Below, piece after piece: positions 9,204 through 16,705 of a stretch of 64,000 bases of DNA. Both the position numbers and the translations under genes were made by a program. The DNA is from Paenibacillus qinlingensis (GTDB lineage Bacteria; Bacillota; Bacilli; Paenibacillales; NBRC-103111), in NCBI RefSeq assembly GCF_013204845.1, contig NZ_JABMKY010000012.1:159531-223530 (forward strand), written 5' to 3'. Below the pieces are notes generated by a model. The model saw only the letters and a program-made list of their open reading frames with translations, was not told the DNA's origin and ran no database searches. How positions within the stretch are numbered: the stretch's first letter is position 1; each line of letters opens with the position of its first letter.

Positions 9204-11003
9204 CTACACCTCCAGAACTAGCGGATTGTCCACGAGGACATAGACCGACTGGTTTTCGAGAGAACCAACTAACTCATCCATATCGTAAAGTCGAGTGAGC
9301 AAATTTGCCTTACACGGGATCTTGGCTTCCGTCAACAAGCTTTGTAGGAAAATCGAAGGCTCTCTGTTCAACGGAAGGAATTCAACCAACACAGAACGCA
9401 ACTCACGCAGCAGATCACGTTCATCAGCAAGTCCCGCTGTACCGAAACCATTAATTAAACCGAATAAATGATTAAAAATGACATAATAGCGAAAACGCTC
9501 ATCGGCAATCGCATCATCGCAAAACGTGTGGCTCCTATCTCCAATACCAGGTAACTCATTGTTCAAGTGTTCTTTCATGGAATTACAGAAATAATAACCC
9601 TGATTATCCCGATAATAATAACGGTTTGGATACCCGTTGTTCAGCTGGACAACACTGTTCTGCTGATGAGCTTCCAGCGCGATGCCATGCGTGACATACA
9701 GCCAAATCATTGGCTTCAGTGAGATATTCAAATATAGGCGGAACCAATCTAAACTTACCGCTGAGGTTGAGCGAGCCTCCTGCTTAGCCAATCGGTGAAT
9801 AATCGCGCTTAGACGCGATTCAGAGCCAGGCAACGGATCCTGCACGAGAGAAGCAACCAGTGTAGCTTGCCCAGCCTGTTTCCCTTGAAAAGGATTTTCG
9901 CGTAGAACGACTTCGAATCCAGACTCTTCTTGCCCTTCCAAAGCAATCGACACATAGGCAGGATCCTTCACAATAGCAAACGCTGGATATCGCTTGGATA
10001 CCTCGCCGACTTTGGTTTGCAGCATACGGGACACCTCAACGCCCCGTTCCAATTCTTTAAATAAATTTACACGTACCGAGTTGGTAATTCGCACAGGGAC
10101 GGACCCTTTTGGCATAAAGGGCGACTCCGGATGGTACATCGTGCGGAACGATGAAGTTGCCGAATAATAACGCCCTATTGGACCTACATCTTGAAGCAAA
10201 CCCGCTTCGAGCAGCTTCTGAACAGCCGGTTTCGCTAGTACTTCCTCCGCCTGCAAAGGATGCAGTGGAATCAATGTGTATTCATCGCTCTCTGTGTAGG
10301 GTGTCTGAATATCCGCGCGACGGAGATCCGATTTAATCCACTCCGTTGCTGTCGTATGCGCAAGTGCAGAATCCTCACGTACGATACTGTGATGTGCACG
10401 GAAATAATGCAGTTGGAACTGCCCTTTCAACTCAGGGGAAAATACCGATTGCATGCTGGCTGGAACCCCGTCCCGACATTTCGGTGTAGGATGGAGCAAA
10501 TGTCCGAACAACAAGGATTGCTCTGCGGTAATAAAGTCGCCATCAAAGCCATACAACTGGTCCCGATCTCCGTCACGGGCAGCAACAAACTGCTCGATGC
10601 TGGCACAACTTTCTTCGATTCGCTGCAACAAATCCTCTGTGCGTTCCGGCGAGTCCACTTTGACGATATGACCTAATTCAAGAACTAGTCTCCGTGCGAA
10701 CACCAACTCATCTTCGCCAGTTCCTTCATGCTCCGTGCTTCCCTTCCAGTGCAAGGGGAACTGAAACAAATGTCTGCCTGTCAGAGATTTATATTTGACG
10801 GAAACGATGATACTGCCTCCTTGACTGACCAAAGGCACTTCCAACACCCACGTACCTTCAACTTCATGCCACTCTCCCAATCCAGTTTCCCTGAGAAAGC
10901 TGTTAAGCAAGCTTTGCAGCGTAGCTCTAGCTGCCGTCCGATACGAGTCTCCCCCCTTATCCTCAAAAGTTTGTATGTTTTCCAGTAATCCATCCTGGAT
11001 CAT
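9204..11003 (-). CDS. NIS siderophore synthetase, IucA/AsbA type
   Basis: Second IucA/IucC-family synthetase, 599 residues, full length. Signatures: HPLQAEEVL, the SSFRTMYHP segment, VPVRITNSVRVNLFKELERG, and EAHQQNSVVQLNNGYP with YYRDNQGYYFCNS. The SSFRT...KxxITN pattern resembles type A enzymes (IucA, AsbA), which join citrate to the first amine. It and the gene at 4169-6019 form the usual pair required for a citrate core with two arms. ATG at 11003 overlaps the decarboxylase stop (ATGA), with GAGGGGAG just upstream. Which arm it attaches cannot be read from the sequence. Confidence 0.88.
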   Translation of the reverse strand: MIQDGLLENIQTFEDKGGDSYRTAARATLQSLLNSFLRETGLGEWHEVEGTWVLEVPLVSQGGSIIVSVKYKSLTGRHLFQFPLHWKGSTEHEGTGEDELVFARRLVLELGHIVKVDSPERTEDLLQRIEESCASIEQFVAARDGDRDQLYGFDGDFITAEQSLLFGHLLHPTPKCRDGVPASMQSVFSPELKGQFQLHYFRAHHSIVREDSALAHTTATEWIKSDLRRADIQTPYTESDEYTLIPLHPLQAEEVLAKPAVQKLLEAGLLQDVGPIGRYYSATSSFRTMYHPESPFMPKGSVPVRITNSVRVNLFKELERGVEVSRMLQTKVGEVSKRYPAFAIVKDPAYVSIALEGQEESGFEVVLRENPFQGKQAGQATLVASLVQDPLPGSESRLSAIIHRLAKQEARSTSAVSLDWFRLYLNISLKPMIWLYVTHGIALEAHQQNSVVQLNNGYPNRYYYRDNQGYYFCNSMKEHLNNELPGIGDRSHTFCDDAIADERFRYYVIFNHLFGLINGFGTAGLADERDLLRELRSVLVEFLPLNREPSIFLQSLLTEAKIPCKANLLTRLYDMDELVGSLENQSVYVLVDNPLVLEV

Positions 11004-12526
11004 GATTGAACTCCCCTCAGAGCATGCTGCTCGATCACATATTGTTGTTCTAATTCCATACCCATGCGTACGACATGAGCTAAAATATCAGCAGTATCCT
11101 GCGGTGTCGTTAACGGATTGAGCAGCGTAAACTTCAGACATGCCTTCTCCTTCGCTCTCGTTCGGGCAATAACGGCAATACCACTCGCAAGTAGACGATC
11201 TCGAATACGGTGATTTAACTCATCCACCCGAGAGGAGTCGATCTCCCTGGAAGGTACATAACGGAAAACGACAGCATTTAAAGTCGGGTCCGCCAACAGT
11301 TCGAGTGCTTTTGCTTGCCGTATTTGTTCTGCTGTATCCAAGGCTAGCTGCAACGTGTAATCAATCATGGCCGCGAACCTTTCACGACCCAGGTGCTGCA
11401 GTGACATGTACAGCTTCAGCGCATCAAACCTGCGCGTTGTCTGAATGGACTTGCCCACAAGATTGGGCACCCCTGCCTGATCGTCTTCTTGCGGATTTAA
11501 ATAGTCGGCGTTCAACCGTAAATAACGATAGTGCACCGAATCCCGCAATAAGAACGCTCCGCAGCTGATCGGTTGATAAAATAATTTATGGAAATCGACA
11601 GTAATCGAATCCGCTAAGGCAATTCCCTCTAGCAAGCTGGCGTGCTTATCGCTTAGAGCAAGCGCACCTCCATAAGCTGCGTCTATGTGAAACCAAATGC
11701 CGTGTTTGCGGGCAAGAACAGCAAGCTCAGGCAGAGGATCGATACTGCCGAAGTCCGTTGTTCCAGCTGTCCCCACTAAGGCAAACGGAAGTAATCCATC
11801 TTGAAGCAAACGGTTGATTGTATGTTCAAGAACATGACATTGCATTCGCCCTAGCGAATCTACAGGGATCGTGATAACCGCATGTTGGCCCAAACCTAAC
11901 AGAGCCGCCGATTGCTTGACTGTAAAATGAGCCGCTTCCGAGCATAGAATTCGCAGGCGGTCTCCCTGTGGAGGTAAGCCCCACTGTTGCACATTCCAGT
12001 TCCATTTCGTATAAGCATAATGATCCCTCGCCAGCAGTAGACCCATGAAGTTGGACTGCGTTCCCCCGCTGGTGAATACCCCATCGCTAGTGCCCTTGTT
12101 ATAACCGAACAGCTCACATAACCAGCCAATCATTTCTTCCTCCAGCATGGTTGCCGACATGCTCTGATCCCAAGAATCCATGGACTGGTTCATCGTTGCC
12201 AGTATGGTCTCCGCCATAAGTGAAGCTTGAAGCGGCGGGCAATGAAGATGCGCTACACACGCAGGATGATTCACAACTGCTGCATGTTTCACCACAGTGG
12301 TGCCGATGAAATGAAGCAATTCCTCCATGTCCACGCCCTGCTCGGGACAAACCTGCCGATTGCGAAATGCCGCTGCCAAATCAAGTGGCGCAGCCCCGCT
12401 GTAAGGCTTCTCTAATGCTGCGAAATCGCGAATGAGCACCTCGACTGTTGCCTGCATATGCTTACGAAAGAGCGCTTGGCTCTCCACCGTGGTGTTCAAG
12501 AAGTCGGATGCGAATTCCCTGTTCAA
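11000..12526 (-). CDS. ddc: L-2,4-diaminobutyrate decarboxylase
   Basis: PLP-dependent group II decarboxylase, 508 residues. The cofactor region FHIDAAYGGAL and the Schiff-base Lys in ADSITVDFHKLFYQP are clear. With the adjacent aminotransferase it should convert aspartate semialdehyde via L-2,4-diaminobutyrate to 1,3-diaminopropane, the diamine of schizokinen and rhizobactin 1021 (RhbA-RhbB pair). The start is TTG at 12526, overlapping the aminotransferase stop (TTGA), with GGGGGTG 5 nt upstream. Substrate is inferred from the gene pair; glutamate or tyrosine decarboxylase is unlikely in this setting. Confidence 0.88.
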   Translation of the reverse strand: MNREFASDFLNTTVESQALFRKHMQATVEVLIRDFAALEKPYSGAAPLDLAAAFRNRQVCPEQGVDMEELLHFIGTTVVKHAAVVNHPACVAHLHCPPLQASLMAETILATMNQSMDSWDQSMSATMLEEEMIGWLCELFGYNKGTSDGVFTSGGTQSNFMGLLLARDHYAYTKWNWNVQQWGLPPQGDRLRILCSEAAHFTVKQSAALLGLGQHAVITIPVDSLGRMQCHVLEHTINRLLQDGLLPFALVGTAGTTDFGSIDPLPELAVLARKHGIWFHIDAAYGGALALSDKHASLLEGIALADSITVDFHKLFYQPISCGAFLLRDSVHYRYLRLNADYLNPQEDDQAGVPNLVGKSIQTTRRFDALKLYMSLQHLGRERFAAMIDYTLQLALDTAEQIRQAKALELLADPTLNAVVFRYVPSREIDSSRVDELNHRIRDRLLASGIAVIARTRAKEKACLKFTLLNPLTTPQDTADILAHVVRMGMELEQQYVIEQHALRGVQS

Positions 12527-13884
12527 CCGAGCACCCCCTGAAGGCTTAACGACTGACGTTCTGCTGCCATGACGGACTCATGGAAAATTTCAGCAATCCG
12601 ATCAATCTCTTGTTCAGTTACATTGAGCGGCGGCAGGAACCGAACAACACTGCCATGACGTCCGCCAAGTTCTAGAATGAGGCCACGTTTTAGACATTGC
12701 TGTTGAATTTCACGAGCGAGCTCTGGATTAGCTGGAAAGCTGCCAATTCGGTCAGCATCCCGTTCGGTATCCACAATCTCAGCACCGATCATTAAGCCTC
12801 TGCCTCTGACTTGACCAATGCATGTCACAGCCGACTTGGTTTGCTCTAAGTGCTTGCAGAGTCGTTCACCAACGATTGCCGCATGTTCAACTAGCCGTTC
12901 TTCCCGAATGATTCGCAGTGTTGCTGCACCAGCTGCCATCGCTAACTGATTGCCACGGAATGTGCCTGCATGTGCTCCAGGCTCCCATTTATCCAGTTCT
13001 TCACGATAGACGATGACCGACAATGGCAGACCTCCGCCGATAGCTTTGGAGATAACGATCACATCAGGAATTATGCCCGCATGTTCGAACGCGAACATCC
13101 GGCCCGTTCTGCCTATTCCGGTCTGCACTTCGTCAATAATTAAAGGAATTTCCCGTTCTTTCGTCATTCTACGAATTTCCCTGGCCCATGCATGAGGTGC
13201 TGGAATAACACCGCCCTCCCCCTGCACTAACTCCATAATCATGCCTGCCGGTGACAGCACGCCACTTTCTGGATCGTCTAACAAGTGTTCAATATAGCGG
13301 CTGCCAATTTGATGCCCTTGCTCTCCACCAATGCCAAATGGACAGCGATAGTCATACGGATATGGCAAAAATTGCGTACCTGGCAACAATCCGCCCACAT
13401 GCCGTTTCGGACCCAGATTACCCGTCAAGCTAAGCGCACCGCTGGTCATCCCATGATATCCTCCATGGAAAGACATCATCCCGCTTCTTCCCGTTGCCGT
13501 CTTGACCAGCTTCATCGCTGCTTCTACGGCATCGGCTCCTGTAGGTCCACAAAATTGAATACGGGCGTTTTTGGCAAATTCAACTGGCAGTATATCAAAG
13601 AGTTCGTCTACAAAATTCTCTTTAACCGGCGTAGTCAGATCTAGCGTGTGCAACGGCAGACCTGTCGTTAAGACTTCTTTCATCGCTTCGATTACGACCG
13701 GGTGATTGTGGCCTAAGGCAAGTGTTCCTGCTCCTGCAAGACAATCGTAATAGGTTCGGCCATCTGCATCTTTTACCTGAATACCTCTGGCCTCTGTAAT
13801 AGCAATAGGGATTTTTCGAGGATACGTTCGTGCATTAGATTCCCTCCTCCTCTGACTTTCAAGATATTTCGCATTGCCCTTCAT
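12523..13884 (-). CDS. dat: diaminobutyrate--2-oxoglutarate aminotransferase
   Basis: Class III PLP aminotransferase of 453 residues. Visible motifs: the PLP phosphate region CGPTGADAVEAAMKL, IIDEVQTGIGRTGRMFAFEH, and the Schiff-base Lys in VISKAIGGGLPL. It transfers the amino group from glutamate to aspartate semialdehyde to give L-2,4-diaminobutyrate, feeding the decarboxylase next door. First gene of the operon: ATG at 13884 with AAAGGAGG 12 nt upstream, and a Fur-box promoter about 95 bp further upstream. Confidence 0.9.
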   Translation of the reverse strand: MKGNAKYLESQRRRESNARTYPRKIPIAITEARGIQVKDADGRTYYDCLAGAGTLALGHNHPVVIEAMKEVLTTGLPLHTLDLTTPVKENFVDELFDILPVEFAKNARIQFCGPTGADAVEAAMKLVKTATGRSGMMSFHGGYHGMTSGALSLTGNLGPKRHVGGLLPGTQFLPYPYDYRCPFGIGGEQGHQIGSRYIEHLLDDPESGVLSPAGMIMELVQGEGGVIPAPHAWAREIRRMTKEREIPLIIDEVQTGIGRTGRMFAFEHAGIIPDVIVISKAIGGGLPLSVIVYREELDKWEPGAHAGTFRGNQLAMAAGAATLRIIREERLVEHAAIVGERLCKHLEQTKSAVTCIGQVRGRGLMIGAEIVDTERDADRIGSFPANPELAREIQQQCLKRGLILELGGRHGSVVRFLPPLNVTEQEIDRIAEIFHESVMAAERQSLSLQGVLG

Positions 13885-13979
13885 AAATTGATTGTTCCTC
13901 CTTTGGGAAAATGATCATGAAATGACTCTTGCTCCATTCTGGCGAAGAGGGTTGGTAATAATTTACACAACTCACCGCC

Positions 13980-14008
13980 ATTGTAAATGATAATCATTAT
14001 CAATGCAA
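13980..14008 (-). promoter_or_regulatory. Fur-controlled promoter of the siderophore operon
   Basis: Reading leftward, TTGCAT (14008-14003), a 17-nt spacer and TACAAT (13985-13980) form a near-consensus sigma-A promoter. The spacer holds the perfect 7-1-7 Fur core TGATAATCATTATCA (13988-14002), so Fur binding would occlude RNA polymerase when iron is plentiful. Transcription should begin near 13973 and give a leader of about 90 nt before dat. Confidence 0.9.
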
Positions 14009-14191
14009 CCCTATATTTTTCTCTTTTTTATTGACCTTTGACCGAACATAATGAGTAGTCATACGGAGAGTGACCTTACACTGACGATTTGTGGATACCT
14101 TTCTGCATTGGACAAACAGGTAAAAACTCTCCCCATACAAACCTATTTCCCCCCGTGTTCTTCCCCTCAAGAACTAACAAAAAATTGGTAG

Positions 14192-14248
14192 TTGACAATT
14201 ATATTTCCTTGATTTAACATTTATTAGTGATAATGATTCCCATTATCA
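14192..14248 (+). promoter_or_regulatory. Fur-controlled rightward promoter
   Basis: TTGACA (14192-14197), exactly 17 nt, then TAACAT (14215-14220) make a strong rightward promoter. A Fur box follows at 14228-14248 (TGATAATGAT, TCCC, ATTATCA), placed over the expected start of transcription. No protein gene starts downstream; the next feature is a terminator at 14314-14367. Confidence 0.8.
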
Positions 14249-14367
14249 GATTAAAACCAGTTCTGAAACAAGCTGACTGTTATAAAGCTGATGCCACAAT
14301 TTGAAATACTTAGCGAAAAAGCCCGATATCTCTTCACGCCTAAGCGCTAGATATCGAGCTTTTTTTA
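14227..14367 (+). ncRNA. candidate iron-regulated small RNA
   Basis: Predicted transcript of about 140 nt, from the promoter at 14192-14220 to the T-tract after the hairpin at 14314-14367. The only ATG frame (14234, 23 codons) has no ribosome site because the transcript begins just before it, so an RNA product is more likely than a peptide. A Fur operator over the start suggests production under iron starvation, like RyhB or FsrA. I recognise no known sRNA family. The start and existence of the transcript are inference. Confidence 0.45.
14314..14367. terminator. bidirectional intrinsic terminator
   Basis: Stem arms AAGCCCGATATCT and AGATATCGAGCTT (one C-A mismatch) are followed rightward by seven T and leftward by a run of five T. 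It can end both the esterase transcript arriving from the right and the candidate sRNA from the left. Confidence 0.8.
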
Positions 14368-14457
14368 GAAAATAGAACGAATTCTTGCCATTGCCATCCG
14401 AAACAGTTCCAGACGAAAAGAAATGGGAATGCATTGCTATGCCATGCTGTCCTTAAC

Positions 14458-15330
14458 TTACGTTCTTCGCAAAAAGCGAACAGCACGACTGACCAGTGCA
14501 GGAAGCACCGAAACATGTCCTTCCCCTTCAAACTCGTAAAAGTCCACATGAAGCATCTCTCTTGGAAAAAGCGCTAGGCGCTCATAAAGCTCTCTTGCAT
14601 TCTCACTCATGTTACTTGGATGCTCCCGCTCCAGTTCTGCGGTGGTGATGAGCAGCTTGTGGTTCGCCTGTCTGAAGCCGAGATTAGCCGTGTATTGATC
14701 TTCTTGTTCCTTCAGCATGACCTTGTTCCAGTGAATCGAAGGGCTGCCAGCTATATAGGTCTGGTACGTTTGAGGCTGCGTGAACAGCGTTTGCAGAACG
14801 AAAAGCCCACCCAGTGAATGACCAAAGATTGCTTGTTGCTTCGTATTTATCGGGTAATCGCGTTCGATGCGTGGTTTAAGTTCCTGCTCAATAAATGCTC
14901 GGAAAGCATCTGCGCCTCCAAGCTGTGGCAGGACAGCATCTTTGTTGCGTACAGGTAAAGCGTCCAGCACTTCTTGAGGCGTTGGCATCGTAAAATCATA
15001 AAACCGCGAGGAATCGAACGGCTCATTCGTCGGATAACCGATTCCTACCACGACTGCTGGGTAGACGCCTGTCTTTTCTGGGACTCGTGATTGTACACGC
15101 AGCGCTTCAACCATCGTGGCAAAAAGCGCATTCGCATCCAGCAAATAGATAACTGGAAATCCTTCAGGCGGTGCTTCTTGCGCCGGCTTGAATACATAAA
15201 TTTGATAGGGCTGCTCTCGTGTAGCGCTATGAATAAGATATTGCTCGGTGTTCGGTAATGTAAAAGACTGACGGACAACTTCACCCGAAGTTGTAGGGGT
15301 CTTGATGGATGAATCGGCTAAACGGGTCAT
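14458..15330 (-). CDS. siderophore esterase, IroE/BesA/YbbA-like alpha/beta hydrolase
   Basis: Esterase-D-type alpha/beta hydrolase of 290 residues, no signal peptide. The nucleophile elbow IFGHSLGGLFVLQTLF is clear, and FPVIYLLDANALFATM, VGIGYP and a late His in EGEGHVSVLPAL fit the IroE/BesA/YbbA family. These cytoplasmic enzymes cut trilactone siderophores (bacillibactin, enterobactin) to release iron. ATG at 15330 with GAGAGG 7 nt upstream. Its promoter carries a Fur box and shares an upstream site with the receptor gene at 18745-19752, so it probably serves that uptake system; the citrate siderophore made by the neighbouring operon is not expected to have an ester to cut. Confidence 0.8.
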   Translation of the reverse strand: MTRLADSSIKTPTTSGEVVRQSFTLPNTEQYLIHSATREQPYQIYVFKPAQEAPPEGFPVIYLLDANALFATMVEALRVQSRVPEKTGVYPAVVVGIGYPTNEPFDSSRFYDFTMPTPQEVLDALPVRNKDAVLPQLGGADAFRAFIEQELKPRIERDYPINTKQQAIFGHSLGGLFVLQTLFTQPQTYQTYIAGSPSIHWNKVMLKEQEDQYTANLGFRQANHKLLITTAELEREHPSNMSENARELYERLALFPREMLHVDFYEFEGEGHVSVLPALVSRAVRFLRRT

Positions 15331-15416
15331 TAGGTTTCCTCTCTTCTCCTCTCGTTTCAGGGGGAACGATCAGGCTGGATCTAGTTTGGTTATGGAGCAA
15401 CTATCGAAACATACAT

Positions 15417-15476
15417 TGATAATCATTCTCATTGTTGATTATAGAGTATGGTAAACACATCGACCATGAACAATAT
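15417..15476 (-). promoter_or_regulatory. esterase promoter: activator site, -10 and Fur box
   Basis: Leftward order: a 21-bp site at 15456-15476 (contains CCATGAACAATAT), 12 nt, TATAAT (15443-15438), 6 nt, Fur core TGATAATCATTCTCA (15417-15431, plus-strand reading). No -35 hexamer is visible where the 21-bp site lies, which suggests an activated promoter. The same layout occurs upstream of the receptor gene. Confidence 0.7.
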
Positions 15477-15639
15477 CCACATAATGGAATGGACAATGTT
15501 CAGGTTAAATCAACAGGGCAGGTTGATGGAGATGGTGGGATTGAGATGGATTGGGATGGATTGCCCAGCTGCTTTCCAGTGAAGGAATTGGGTTAATCAA
15601 TCGGAATCTATGAACGGCATGTTGATTTAGCAATCTAGA

Positions 15640-16260
15640 AGTGCTGAATTCCTCTTAAAGTGCGTTGAGACGTTCTGTTGGTGGGAGGCAATGAGTTTAA
15701 GTAGCTTGTTTGGCGTTTGACATGTTCCCCACTCCCTGCGAAGTATTAACTGTAAAAACTCCAGTTGTTATCTCTGGAATCTCTGGATCTTCCTGTTTAA
15801 CTGGATTTCCTACATCTATTTCTACCGATTTGGCCAATATTCGCGATTTTCGCCCAAATTAGCTACATGAAATCCAGCTATTTGTTATAAAGTGTATTTT
15901 TACGCCACATTAACTGGAGGAAATCCATCTAATCCACTCAGAGTCTATAAACGCCCAGTCTTTTTTAACAATCAAAAGGTGCTTAATTCCTCTTGAGGTG
16001 TGTTCAAAAGCTATGTAGATGGGGATGAGAGGTTCATGTAGCTTGTTTGTCATTGGTGAGTATAAGGTGCGTTGGAACGCTGTGTTGGTGAGAGGCAAGG
16101 AATTTAAGTAGCTTGTTTGTCATTGGTGAGTATAAGCTGTGTTGGTGGGAGACAAAGAGTTTAAAGTAGCTTGTTTAGCGTTGGTGAATATAAGGTGCGT
16201 TGGAACGCTGTGTTGGTGGAGAAAGGTGAATCAAGAAGATTGTTTGGCGTTAATCCCCCC
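15640..16260. repeat. degenerate tandem repeats in a non-coding region
   Basis: The phrases GTGCGTTGGAACGCTGTGTT, GTAGCTTGTTTGTCATTGG and TGAGTATAAG recur in order around 15660-15720, 16000-16060, 16067-16130, 16135-16190 and 16195-16250, in units of about 60-75 bp. Together with the quartet elements at 15747 and 16277 this looks like a larger duplication with a 530-bp offset. No gene is visible between 15331 and 16705. Confidence 0.7.
15747..15931. repeat. quartet palindromic element, copy A
   Basis: Four 21-bp imperfect palindromes with ends TAACTG/CAGTTA or TAGATG/CATCTA are centred at 15757, 15808, 15870 and 15921, so the gaps are 51, 62 and 51 bp. Typical unit: TAACTGGATTTCCTAC then ATCTA. 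Copy B repeats it 530 bp to the right with small changes. Confidence 0.75.
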
Positions 16261-16276
16261 CACCCTGTCGGAGGAG

Positions 16277-16461
16277 TAACTGTAAAACCTCCAGTTAAAT
16301 TCTTTAAAATCCCTCAATATTGAGATTTAACTGGATTTCCTACATCTATTTCTGTCGATTTGATCAATATCCGCAATTTCGGCCCAAATTAGCTACATGA
16401 AATCCAGCTATTTGTTAGAAAGTGTGATTTTCCACCACATTAACTGTAGGAAATCCATCTA
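16277..16461. repeat. quartet palindromic element, copy B
   Basis: Centres at 16287, 16338, 16400 and 16451 (gaps 51, 62, 51). Sequence is close to copy A, including the inner segment AAATTAGCTACATGAAATCC. The first unit here is a better palindrome (TAACTG...CAGTTA) than in copy A. Confidence 0.75.
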
Positions 16462-16539
16462 ATCCACTCAGAGGGGAATACGACAGGCTATTTGCCCGCC
16501 TCTAGGTTAGCCAGCACAGCCAATCCTTGCTCCGTTCTG

Positions 16540-16670
16540 CTCTACCTCCCTTGCTCATTCTGCTCTGCCTTGCCTTACACTTCCCTGTCTTGCTCGACCT
16601 GACCTACTTTGCCTTCCTTCCCTGCTCTGCTCTGCTCTGCTCTGCCCTTCCCTGCCCGCCCCAAACAACA
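16540..16670. repeat. low-complexity CT-rich tract
   Basis: Repeated CTGCT and TGCCTT words, including four tandem CTCTG units near 16625-16645. The open frames across it translate to Cys/Leu/Ser-rich low-complexity strings without ribosome sites. It follows the stop of the permease gene (16706) and may include its terminator, but I see no clean hairpin. Confidence 0.6.
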
Positions 16671-16705
16671 CAAAGCCGCCCCCTCCCAGGGGCGGCCACG
16701 AATCT

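Noticed and set aside
1..13884. A mobile element or integrated island carrying the siderophore operon
   Set aside because: No integrase, transposase, attachment repeats or obvious change in base composition is visible at the right boundary; the left boundary is outside the window.
14234..14305. Peptide of 23 residues in the candidate sRNA
   Set aside because: The predicted transcript begins only a few bases upstream, leaving no room for a ribosome site.
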